11,357 nucleotides of DNA from an uncultured Clostridia bacterium (lineage in GTDB: Bacteria; Bacillota; Clostridia; Christensenellales; QALW01), in NCBI GenBank assembly GCA_934434555.1, contig CAKRZX010000034.1, forward strand, positions 1-11,357, given 5' to 3'. The notes beneath the pieces were generated by a model. That model made no database searches. It was given only the letters and a program-made list of their open reading frames with translations, and was not told where the DNA came from. Position numbers and translations under genes: made by a program. Below are positions 6,031-11,357 of this stretch, one piece after another; positions within the stretch are counted from its first letter, which is position 1, and the number at the start of each line of letters is the position of its first letter.

Positions 6031-7824
6031 ATGTATTATTCAGCAGGAACTTATGAATCGTTTGCACATCCCGAAAAGCCGAAGGACGTTGACAAAAAAT
6101 CGGCGTATATTATCGGTACCGGCCTTGCGGGGCTTACCGCAGCATTTTATCTTGTACGTGACGGACAAATGAAAGGTGAGCATATCCATTTGCTTGAAAA
6201 GCTTGACCTTGCCGGCGGCAGCTGCGACGGAAGAAAAGATGTTACAAAGGGATTCTTTATGCGCGGCGGACGCGAAATGGACAATCACTTTGAGGTTATG
6301 TGGGACACGTTCCGCGACGTTCCCTCAATAGAAACGCCCAATGTTTCCGTACTTGACGAATACTATTGGCTCAACAAACACGACCCCAACTATTCGCTTT
6401 GCCGTGCCACCGTAAACCGCGGCGAGGACGCGCACACCGACAAACTCTTTGCTCTTGACAAGGATTCGGCACTTGCGCTTTCAAAACTCTTTTTGACTCC
6501 CGAAAAGGATTTGGAAGACAAAAAGATTTCCGACGTACTGCCCGATTCGTTCTGGAACACGAACTTCTGGCTGTACTGGCAGACCATGTTTGCGTTCCAG
6601 CGTTGGTCAAGCGCACTGGAAATGAAGCGTTACCTTTGCCGCTACGTGCACCACATTGACGGTCTTCCCGATTTCAGCGCACTGCGCTTTACAAAGTACA
6701 ATCAGTACGAAAGTATGATTCTTCCCCTTGTAAAGTATCTTGAAAATCACGGCGTCCGCATTGAATACGGTATGGACGTAAAGAACGTAATTATTGAGAC
6801 CGATGGCGACAAAAAGATTGCAAAACAGATTGTTTACGTCAAGGACGGCGAGGAGCAGACCATCGACCTTATTGAGGACGACCTTGTATTCATCACAAAC
6901 GGCTGCTGCACCGACACGTCCTGCTACGGCGACCAGAATCACGCGCCCGACTTATCGGGTGTAAAAAACGGGTTCGGCGAATCGTGGGATATGTGGAAAG
7001 CCATTGCCGCACAGGCGAAAAACGGCGAGTTCGGCAATCCCGATGCGTTTTGCAGTGATGTTGACGCAACAAACTGGATGAGCGCCACCGTTGCCACCTC
7101 AAACGAGGAAATTATCAAACATATAATGAATATCTGCAAGCGTGACCCCCGTGCGGGCAAAGTAACCACCGGCGGTATAGTAACCGTTAAGGACAGTACC
7201 GACAACTGGTATCTTTCCTGGACGATCAACCGTCAGCCCCAGTTCAAAGCGCAGGACAAAAATACGGTGCTTGTATGGCTGTATTCGCTTAACACCAGCC
7301 GCGAGGGCAATTACGTTAAAAAGGCGATGAGAAATTGCACAGGCGAAGAAGTCTGCCGCGAATGGCTGTATCATATAGGCATTCCCACAGAGGAAATTGA
7401 TACTCTTGCCCGCGAAGCCTGCAACACCACAACCTGCTTTATGCCTTATATCAATGCTTTCTTCCAGCCGAGGAAGGAATCCGACCGCCCGAAAGTCGTT
7501 CCCGAGGGCGCGGTAAACTTCGCCTTTATCGGTCAGTTTGCCGAAACTCCCCGCGACACTATTTTCACAACGGAGTATTCAATGCGTACCGGCATGGAAT
7601 CGGTTTACACACTGCTTGATATCGACCGCGGCGTTCCCGAGGTTTGGGGCAGCAAGTACGATGTCCGTGAATTGCTCCGCGCCTGCTACTATGCACTTGA
7701 CAAAAAACCTCTTTCGGAAGCGAAACTTTCATTTGCCGAAAGAGAAATGCTTAAAGTCGTGACCAAAAAAGTCAAAGGCACGGATATTGAGCTTCTCTTA
7801 AAGGAAAGCGGACTTATTGAATAA
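6031..7824 (+). CDS. ohyA: Oleate hydratase (FAD-dependent, MCRA family)
   Basis: The 597-residue protein is a full-length oleate hydratase. The family adds water across the cis-9 double bond of oleate, linoleate and similar fatty acids to give 10-hydroxy products (EC 4.2.1.53). FAD plays a structural and activating role with no net redox change, and the enzyme acts at the cytosol/membrane face. The dinucleotide motif GTGLAG is at 29-34 with E56 ending the second strand. The conserved RGGREMDNHFE (78-88) supplies E82. Y201 in MKRYLCRYVHH matches the catalytic tyrosine position described for the Staphylococcus enzyme. A C-terminal FAD-contact segment, GQFAETPRDTIFTTEYS, is also present. In gut Firmicutes it is thought to detoxify unsaturated fatty acids. 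ATG 6031 has AGGAGGG at ideal spacing. The gene is monocistronic between its own promoter and the hairpin at 7833-7855, downstream of a TetR gene. Confidence 0.95.
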   Translation: MYYSAGTYESFAHPEKPKDVDKKSAYIIGTGLAGLTAAFYLVRDGQMKGEHIHLLEKLDLAGGSCDGRKDVTKGFFMRGGREMDNHFEVMWDTFRDVPSIETPNVSVLDEYYWLNKHDPNYSLCRATVNRGEDAHTDKLFALDKDSALALSKLFLTPEKDLEDKKISDVLPDSFWNTNFWLYWQTMFAFQRWSSALEMKRYLCRYVHHIDGLPDFSALRFTKYNQYESMILPLVKYLENHGVRIEYGMDVKNVIIETDGDKKIAKQIVYVKDGEEQTIDLIEDDLVFITNGCCTDTSCYGDQNHAPDLSGVKNGFGESWDMWKAIAAQAKNGEFGNPDAFCSDVDATNWMSATVATSNEEIIKHIMNICKRDPRAGKVTTGGIVTVKDSTDNWYLSWTINRQPQFKAQDKNTVLVWLYSLNTSREGNYVKKAMRNCTGEEVCREWLYHIGIPTEEIDTLAREACNTTTCFMPYINAFFQPRKESDRPKVVPEGAVNFAFIGQFAETPRDTIFTTEYSMRTGMESVYTLLDIDRGVPEVWGSKYDVRELLRACYYALDKKPLSEAKLSFAEREMLKVVTKKVKGTDIELLLKESGLIE

Positions 7825-7832
7825 AATCAATT

Positions 7833-7855
7833 CCCCCTGCCGAAACGGCAGGGGG
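7833..7855. terminator. Strong hairpin terminator between convergent genes
   Basis: CCCCCTGCCG (7833-7842), loop AAA, CGGCAGGGGG (7846-7855): a 10-bp GC-rich stem 8 nt after the ohyA stop. The plus-strand tail is only mildly T-rich, while the minus-strand tail (AATTGATTTTATT) is more so. It probably serves both ohyA and the minus-strand gene that ends at 7865. Confidence 0.75.
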
Positions 7856-7864
7856 ATTGTGTTA

Positions 7865-8221
7865 TCAGGTTAAGAAAAATGCGGCTGTCATCAGCACTGT
7901 TCCGATGAGAAATGAAAACAGGCTTACACGAAGTCCCAAATACTGTCCTATTATTTTAGCAACAAAATTAAAGAGTCCGATACCGAAAATCAAACTGCCC
8001 ACTTGTCCAACCAATAACAAAAATCCATTTTTTTCAAATGTCAACATAACAACAAGGTATGCAATCATCGGCATAATCAGCACTGTTATCCCAAGTGCAA
8101 CAAGAAACCTATACCCTATCGGATGTTTCGATTTGAACTGCTCATCGGATTCCGAGCTGAAAAACTCCGAAAAATTCTCCGGTGGAAGCCGCTTTGATTT
8201 TTTGTTCGTTTTATTGTGCAT
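7865..8221 (-). CDS. Small membrane protein with three predicted transmembrane segments, unknown function
   Basis: I do not recognise this 118-residue protein. Residues 1-35 are charged and hydrophilic (HNKTNKKSKR, then an acidic stretch) and would face the cytosol. Hydrophobic segments follow at about 38-62, 67-90 and 97-117, and there is almost no tail after the last one. There are no obvious catalytic residues or known motifs. ATG 8221 is supported by GGAGAG a few bases upstream. The start lies 13 nt after the reconstructed stop of the broken four-helix-bundle gene on the same strand, so it may have been transcribed with it. Length, composition and ribosome site support a real gene. Confidence 0.75.
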   Translation of the reverse strand: MHNKTNKKSKRLPPENFSEFFSSESDEQFKSKHPIGYRFLVALGITVLIMPMIAYLVVMLTFEKNGFLLLVGQVGSLIFGIGLFNFVAKIIGQYLGLRVSLFSFLIGTVLMTAAFFLT

Positions 8222-8234
8222 ACTGCTCTCCGAT

Positions 8235-8591
8235 TTATTGTGAGTTTCTCTTTGCGGTGTTGAGGGAGGATATTAAAATTCTCCTGATTGCACCGCATTG
8301 ATTTTGCAAAGGTTTATATTCTGCTTCCGAAATATATCCGGTTTCAAAAAGAAGTTCCAACCAGTATTCAGTTTCATAGCATTCTTTTTGTGCAATTTCC
8401 AATTTGGAGATAAAATCTTTTTCCCCTGTGCATGCTGTGCTTCATAAATATTTGCACCAATGCCCGTGCCGGAACGCAGCAGTTGATTTGTCAGAACCGA
8501 TTCCTTGGTATTTGCCTTAATATCACCGCAAAGCAAATACTATCTGCTTTGCAAATTGCTTTGTTTTATCCCTCAAAATGCTTTCAGACAC
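8235..8591 (-). pseudogene. Four-helix-bundle protein (23S rRNA intervening-sequence protein-like), broken by a deletion and a frameshift
   Basis: Three pieces in different frames together make one typical IVP-like four-helix-bundle protein. Piece one starts at GTG 8591 (MSESILRDKTKQFAKQIVF). After a small apparent deletion near 8537 comes piece two (LCGDIKANTKESVLTNQLL, then RSGTGIGANIYEAQHAQGKK). One A is missing from the run in GGGGAAAAAGAT, near 8421-8425. Piece three resumes in the next frame (DFISKLEIAQKECYETEYWL through SSLNTAKRNSQ) and stops at TAA 8237-8235. The motif RSGTGIGANIYEAQ is the family's signature helix. The fold is shared with IVPs encoded inside 23S rRNA insertions and with Avd of diversity-generating retroelements. 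No reverse transcriptase or template repeat is here. An open frame from TTG 8536 would give only a scrambled C-terminus. Confidence 0.75.
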
Positions 8592-8652
8592 TGTTCATCA
8601 CCATCAATTGACCATAACACAAAATATGCATTTGTAAAGCACAGAGTGTATT

Positions 8653-8694
8653 ATATCACTGCAACGCAATATAGCAAAGCGAACAGACTAAAAG
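8653..8694 (+). repeat. Dispersed repeat copy A (diverged, lacks half of the internal hairpin)
   Basis: The copy runs atatcactgcaacgcaata...gcaaagcgaacagactaaaag. It matches copy B at 8870-8918 except for a few substitutions and the absence of a 7-nt stretch (attcgcc) that would complete a hairpin. Confidence 0.7.
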
Positions 8695-8840
8695 GCTCTT
8701 GTAATCGCATTCATTCTATGTTGAAAAGTATGATTCTGCCGTTAGTAAAAATCATAATGCAGAAGAAGTGATATACCTTGCTTTGCTCGGTGCGATGTTT
8801 TTATAAAGTGGTATTGCTCGCTTACGCTCACAGCGATATT

Positions 8841-8873
8841 ATATTTGCTTTCTTACACTCGCGAAGCAAATAT
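8841..8873. repeat. Hairpin with 10-bp perfect stem
   Basis: ATATTTGCTT (8841-8850) pairs with AAGCAAATAT (8864-8873) around a 13-nt loop containing tcgcga. The right arm runs into repeat copy B. There is no T tract on either strand, so it is not a standard terminator. Confidence 0.65.
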
Positions 8874-8918
8874 CACTGTAACGCAATATAATTCGCCGCA
8901 AGGCGAACAGACTGAAAG
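8870..8918 (+). repeat. Dispersed repeat copy B (with internal hairpin ttcgcc-gcaa-ggcgaa)
   Basis: The copy runs atatcactgtaacgcaata, then the hairpin TTCGCC/GGCGAA, then cagactgaaag. It is the fuller version of copy A, 217 bp downstream of it in the same orientation. Confidence 0.7.
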
Positions 8919-8957
8919 ACACTGTAAAAAAACAGCGTGAAGAAAAAAGACTGCGAA

Positions 8958-9203
8958 TTAAACTTTCAACTGCAAACTTTCTGTCACGTCATTTAATTTT
9001 GTCTTGACATTTGAGGAATTATTGCGTATACTGTTAACGAAGTCTTCCCGAGGCAAGAAACTGGGCAATTGGAGCCCTCTCTTGTGTAGTAAGGTTAAGG
9101 CTTCTTTTTTATCCCAATAAAACAGTTCATTTTTGCCGTTGATTGTGTTTTCAATGGCTGTTTTTAATTGGCTGATAGCATTTCCCTTTGCAAACAACTC
9201 CAT
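8958..9203 (-). pseudogene. Truncated duplicate of the MuF-C domain C-terminal part
   Basis: An 81-codon open frame (from ATG 9203) is a near copy of residues 215-289 of the larger protein at 9288-10577: LFAKGNAISQLKTA, NGKNELFYW and EDFVNSIRNNSSNVKTK are shared. At the nucleotide level 8968-9198 matches 9709-9939 with about a dozen substitutions and no net length change. The reading frame is kept, but it starts abruptly in the middle of the domain. It ends at SLQLKV-stop, where the larger protein continues SLQFKRWLGKS into the ART-like domain. There is no credible ribosome site. I read it as a relic cassette. Confidence 0.75.
8968..9198. repeat. 231-bp direct repeat, copy 1 (partner at 9709-9939)
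   Basis: Gap-free alignment with 9709-9939 at an offset of 741 bp, with about 12 mismatches by eye, several clustered near 9077-9096. Similarity stops sharply at both ends: at 8968, within the codons for SLQ, and at 9198 (caaacaac). Confidence 0.9.
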
Positions 9204-9297
9204 TTATATTGCCGTTACAGGATATGTTCCCGTGCGCAACAACATCTACGTTAATGCCCGTTTCGCAACTCATATTGCCGAACACCTCTACCCTAAC
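9199..9297 (-). pseudogene. Fragment of a bactofilin-like repeat protein
   Basis: In the minus-strand frame beginning at 9297, the peptide includes VRVEVFGNMSCETGINVDVV and AHGNISCNGNINGVV. The recurring G-N-[IM]-S-C...G-I-N pattern is typical of the beta-helical repeats of bactofilin-like polymer-forming proteins. It has no start, its upstream part is missing, and its first codons overlap the end of the ART-like gene in another frame. It runs straight into the duplicated block at 9198. The call rests on pattern only. Confidence 0.4.
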
Positions 9298-10577
9298 TCC
9301 GACAATATGTCGCTCGTCTTGATGCCGTTTGTTTCTGCGGCTTCCGTAAGGTAATCGAACACCTTTGTTGCCGACTGCAACGACTGTATTACGTGCGGAC
9401 GGTATGTATTGTATTTATCCACGTGGAACGGTTTGAAATATTTATCGTATATCCGCTCTGCCTGATTTTTAGTCAAATACATTTCAAACGGGTGCTTTAT
9501 GGAAGCATAAAGTTGCATAACTTTATCGCCCGCATAATCAAACGCATCTTTACTCGTAGACAAATATATTCCGTCACCGTGGGTCTTTCCTTGGTTCGTG
9601 CCGCTTCTGTCTATGTCAAAAACCGTAAAGTCAGCATTTGTTCTGTGGTACAGAATTTTCGGTGAGCCGTCGTTGTTTACAGCCTTTGATTTTCCGAGCC
9701 AACGCTTAAACTGCAAACTTTCTGTCACGTCATTAAATTTTGTCTTGACATTTGAGGAATTATTGCGTATACTATTAACGAAGTCTTCCCCAGGCAGGGA
9801 ACTGGGCAATTGGAGCCCTTTGGTCTGTAGTAGGGTTAAGGCTTCTTTTTTATTCCAATAAAACAGTTCATTTTTGCCGTTGATTGTGTTTTCAACGGCT
9901 GTTTTTAATTGGCTGATAGCATTTCCCTTTGCAAACAACGTCGTCAAAGCATTACTGTCAATATCATCGTTATTGTGATGTCCTATTCCATCAACCTCGA
10001 CTGCGGTTACAACCTTTTTGTTATTATGCTCCATTTGAAGTATAACAACCGCACGGTCAGGGCGTGTCTGCGACTGTATAATCGCAAGCGGTTCTTTTAT
10101 GGCTTCCGGCAGCATTTTAAGCAACTGTTCACCCAAAAGATGGTCGTAATCCTTTGTGCCGTTTAACGCATAATCAACATGTGTCTGATTTATCGTTACC
10201 GGAAGCGCATTAAAACCAACCTTTTGCCATATTTCGGGCGTTCCGCTCACAAGCAAAGTATCATTTCGGGGAATTATTCCTTTTTTATAATCGTCAATCT
10301 GTTCGGCGAACGATTTTGAATAATCATAAATATTCAGGTATTCCCTCGACTGCGCCTGCTCGGTGTCGTCGGTTATTTGATTTGTTCTGTCTTGATGTTG
10401 AATTTTTCCCTCAGTATTCTTTCCGCTATCACTTCTTTCTCTTCCGGTGTTTTGTCCTTCATTGGCTCTACTATCTTTGACATCGTATCGAGTGACATAC
10501 CCTTGTCCAAGCACAGTCTCAATAAGGTTCCCCACATTTTGAAGTCCGGACTGAATTCCTCTTGCATTTATTAACAT
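9288..10577 (-). CDS. Orphan polyvalent-protein C-terminus: MuF-C-like domain plus ADP-ribosyltransferase-like domain
   Basis: The open frame has 429 codons. From EQAQSREYL (residues 73-81) onward it looks genuine. Residues 82-289 (DYSKSFAEQIDDYKKG, TPEIWQKVGFNALPVTINQT, NGKNELFYW) resemble the MuF-C domain of phage/ICE polyvalent proteins. Residues 290-429 (FKRWLGKSK, ILYHRTNADFTVFD, GDGIYLS) resemble the ART domain of such proteins, with H311 and Y338 as the likely His-Tyr pair. HRT replaces the usual HGT. Residues 1-67 overlap the better-looking ORF at 10373-10567 in another frame and are probably not coding, and no start codon with a ribosome site lies near the junction. The true state may be a start-less cassette like orphan toxin C-termini. 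If active, these effectors would modify host or rival macromolecules. Confidence 0.65.
   Translation of the reverse strand: MLINARGIQSGLQNVGNLIETVLGQGYVTRYDVKDSRANEGQNTGRERSDSGKNTEGKIQHQDRTNQITDDTEQAQSREYLNIYDYSKSFAEQIDDYKKGIIPRNDTLLVSGTPEIWQKVGFNALPVTINQTHVDYALNGTKDYDHLLGEQLLKMLPEAIKEPLAIIQSQTRPDRAVVILQMEHNNKKVVTAVEVDGIGHHNNDDIDSNALTTLFAKGNAISQLKTAVENTINGKNELFYWNKKEALTLLQTKGLQLPSSLPGEDFVNSIRNNSSNVKTKFNDVTESLQFKRWLGKSKAVNNDGSPKILYHRTNADFTVFDIDRSGTNQGKTHGDGIYLSTSKDAFDYAGDKVMQLYASIKHPFEMYLTKNQAERIYDKYFKPFHVDKYNTYRPHVIQSLQSATKVFDYLTEAAETNGIKTSDILSELG
9709..9939. repeat. 231-bp direct repeat, copy 2 (inside the MuF-C-like domain)
   Basis: Partner of 8968-9198. This copy sits inside an intact open frame and is the likely parent. 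Confidence 0.9.
10336..10377. repeat. Junction repeat J2 coding for EQAQSREYL
   Basis: It is identical to 10849-10890 at 38 of 42 positions (offset 513 bp). In the frame of the ART-like gene it encodes TDDTEQAQSREYL. It marks the point where shared sequence gives way to a different C-terminal domain. The stop codon of the 64-residue ORF (10373-10375) lies inside it. Confidence 0.85.
10373..10567 (-). CDS. Small acidic/basic helical protein between two cassette junctions, unknown function (possible immunity protein)
   Basis: The protein has 64 residues: MQEEFSPDFKMWGTLLRLCL leads into a helical, charge-rich body with EPMKDKTPEEKEVIAERILR near the C-terminus. Composition and predicted helices look like a real protein, unlike the low-complexity peptide in the overlapping frame. 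ATG 10567 lies 10 nt after the stop of the preceding C-terminal domain, the spacing expected for a cognate small gene in the same operon. The ribosome site is weak (AAGTAG). Its stop codon lies within the junction repeat, so its original C-terminus may have been lost in the rearrangement. The immunity role is only suggested by position, and I recognise no family. Confidence 0.5.
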   Translation of the reverse strand: MQEEFSPDFKMWGTLLRLCLDKGMSLDTMSKIVEPMKDKTPEEKEVIAERILREKFNIKTEQIK

Positions 10578-11200
10578 CTACTTTGCTATTGACATATAAG
10601 TTTCACTTGCATCATTAAACTTAAAAATCGTTTTGACTGTTGGATTCTTGTAATCAGTATCCACAATCATAAGTTTGTCGCCTGTATCAATGTAATGGTC
10701 ACCATTAACGGTAGTCGGATAACTATTATACCCTCGTTTCTGTATGTTGGAAATAGATTCCCACACAATTTTTGCATCGGATTCAGATATTATTCCTGCT
10801 GATATTCCCCAATGCACGCCGTTTGTAGGATAATTATTATCATCTTCAAGATATTCCCTCGACTGCGCCTGTTCGGCGTCGACGGTTATTTTCTGACTAT
10901 CGGAGAATTTTTTACTTTCCGATTATGTGCCTTGTGCAGAGAATTTGGCATTCTCGCCCGTGTTACGTTCTGAAAAAATTTTTTCAGAATTCGAAATTTT
11001 CCCTTGACTTTTTTCGGTGTTTTGGCGTATACCATTATTGGTGGCTGTGGTGTCCGATGTGACGGACCCCTCCACCTTTTTTATTGGAGCAATATCATAC
11101 AAGATTTTTTCACCGTTTTCCGAATTTGCAATATTAAGTATTGTTTTCCAGATGGTGTTTTTTTATCTTGAATATATGTTGCCCAATACTCCCGAATGAA
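10578..11200 (-). pseudogene. MuF-type polyvalent protein, C-terminal portion, with a frameshift and an in-frame stop
   Basis: FIREYWATYIQDKK (about 11200-11159) continues, after one base is lost from the A run at 11158-11164, as NTIWKTILNIANSENGEKIL and YDIAPIKKVEGSVTSDTT, a stretch resembling the linker of Clostridia phage/ICE MuF proteins. A low-complexity part follows up to SAQGT, then an in-frame TAA (10923-10925). Beyond it the same frame stays open: SESKKFSDSQKITVDAEQAQ, SREYL, then a domain GVHWGISAGIISESDAKIVW ... NGDHYIDTGDKLMIVDTDYK ending at TAG 10580-10578. That last domain (about 10578-10830) looks like a distinct C-terminal tip of unknown function. The N-terminal bulk of any MuF protein is absent because 5S rRNA lies just upstream. 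Confidence 0.65.
10849..10890. repeat. Junction repeat J1 coding for EQAQSREYL
   Basis: Partner of 10336-10377. In this copy it encodes ITVDAEQAQSREYL and leads into the EDDNNYPTNGVHWGIS domain. The same aaataacc bases that form a stop for the small ORF at J2 are read through here in another frame. Confidence 0.85.
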
Positions 11201-11253
11201 AAATTTACAATATAATTATAATAGATTTTGCGTATAAATCGGCTTTTGGGCAA

Positions 11254-11280
11254 AGAAAAAGAACCGTATTACTACGGTTC
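11254..11280 (-). terminator. rRNA operon terminator
   Basis: On the minus strand GAACCGTA, loop GTAA, TACGGTTC forms a perfect 8-bp stem (11261-11280), followed by TTTTTCTTTG. It begins 7 nt after the 5S rRNA 3' end. Confidence 0.9.
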
Positions 11281-11287
11281 AAATTTA

Positions 11288-11357
11288 GAATCCGGCAACG
11301 ACTTACTCTCCCGGGTCGTCTCCAACCAAGTACCATCAGCGCTGAAAAGCTTAACTT
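11288..11357 (-). rRNA. rrf: 5S ribosomal RNA, 3' part (runs off the window edge)
   Basis: The minus strand begins AAGTTAAGCTTTTCAGCGCT and continues GATGGTACTTGGTTGGAGAC, the conserved middle of bacterial 5S rRNA. It ends in GCCGGATTC, which should pair with the 5' end outside the window. The 3' end is placed at about 11288 from the expected terminal helix. It is the last gene of an rRNA operon read right to left. Confidence 0.93.

Larger units (their letters stand above)
8592..8957. other. Gene-poor, hairpin-rich spacer
   Basis: No convincing gene is present. The stretch holds a diverged direct repeat (8653-8694 and 8870-8918), a 10-bp-stem hairpin (8841-8873), and further small GC-tipped hairpin units such as tcgcttacgctcacagcga near 8818-8836. 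A 33-codon open stretch at 8705-8806 (plus; reading SHSFYVEKYDSAVSKNHNAE, then EVIYLALLGAMFL) has coding-like composition but no start codon and may be a relic gene fragment. Confidence 0.6.

Noticed and set aside
8235..8591. Avd-like accessory gene of a diversity-generating retroelement
   Set aside because: The four-helix-bundle fold is shared with Avd, but no reverse transcriptase, template repeat or variable repeat is present in the window.
8505..8771. An 88-codon plus-strand open frame
   Set aside because: It crosses the start of the IVP-like pseudogene and a dispersed repeat in antisense, has no ribosome site and shows no recognisable motif.
8592..8957. CRISPR array in the repeat-rich spacer
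   Set aside because: The repeats are few, irregularly spaced and diverged, with no uniform repeat/spacer periodicity and no cas genes.
10379..10577. Residues 1-67 of the 429-codon frame as a genuine N-terminal domain
   Set aside because: The peptide is low-complexity and lies in a different frame from the more protein-like 64-residue ORF on the same strand. I kept the full open frame as the annotated extent but regard this part as probably non-coding.

Overview
The window looks like a chromosomal segment of a low-to-mid GC, anaerobic, probably gut-dwelling Clostridia (an Oscillospiraceae/Ruminococcus-like organism; genus not identifiable from sequence alone). The grounds are the Gram-positive style promoters and AGGAGG ribosome sites, a PduL-type phosphotransacylase without a microcompartment signal, a TetR/oleate hydratase pair typical of Firmicutes, and a MuF/polyvalent-protein module of a kind I associate with Clostridia mobile elements.

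Layout. (1) 1-234, minus strand: the first codons of tuf (EF-Tu), preceded by a tRNA-Gly(CCC) and one good promoter, so the tRNA and tuf are probably co-transcribed. (2) 272-1036, minus: a short-chain dehydrogenase, divergent from (3) 1157-1723, plus: a cytosolic PduL phosphotransacylase with its own promoter and a strong terminator. (4) 1853-5269, plus: a 1138-residue SNF2-family ATPase with an N-terminal helical region, a helix-hairpin-helix-like segment and a C-terminal HNH-like nuclease domain, an architecture reminiscent of eukaryotic ZRANB3. (5) 5275-7855, plus: a TetR regulator, a 28-bp palindrome, a terminator, a second promoter carrying a palindrome over its -35 box, then oleate hydratase (ohyA) and a hairpin terminator shared with the convergent next gene. 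This is a plausible fatty-acid-responsive detoxification unit.

(6) 7865-8940 is accessory in character: a small three-TM protein, a four-helix-bundle (23S rRNA IVP-like) gene broken by two lesions, and about 350 bp rich in hairpins with a diverged 42-49 bp direct repeat. (7) 8958-11200, all minus strand, is a decayed array of pieces of phage/ICE 'polyvalent' (MuF-C and ADP-ribosyltransferase-like) proteins. A pseudogene with a frameshift and an in-frame stop ends in one C-terminal domain. A small 64-residue ORF follows. The junction coding for EQAQSREYL then recurs (38 of 42 nt identical) and leads into a different C-terminal domain (MuF-C plus ART-like). Then come a fragment of a bactofilin-like repeat protein and a 231-bp partial duplicate of the MuF-C piece. 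The layout resembles orphan C-terminal-domain cassette arrays of polymorphic toxin systems and is the most unusual part of the window. (8) 11246-11357, minus: the 3' part of a 5S rRNA and its terminator, so the decayed array lies directly downstream of an rRNA operon.

All calls come from reading the sequence by eye. No database search was possible.
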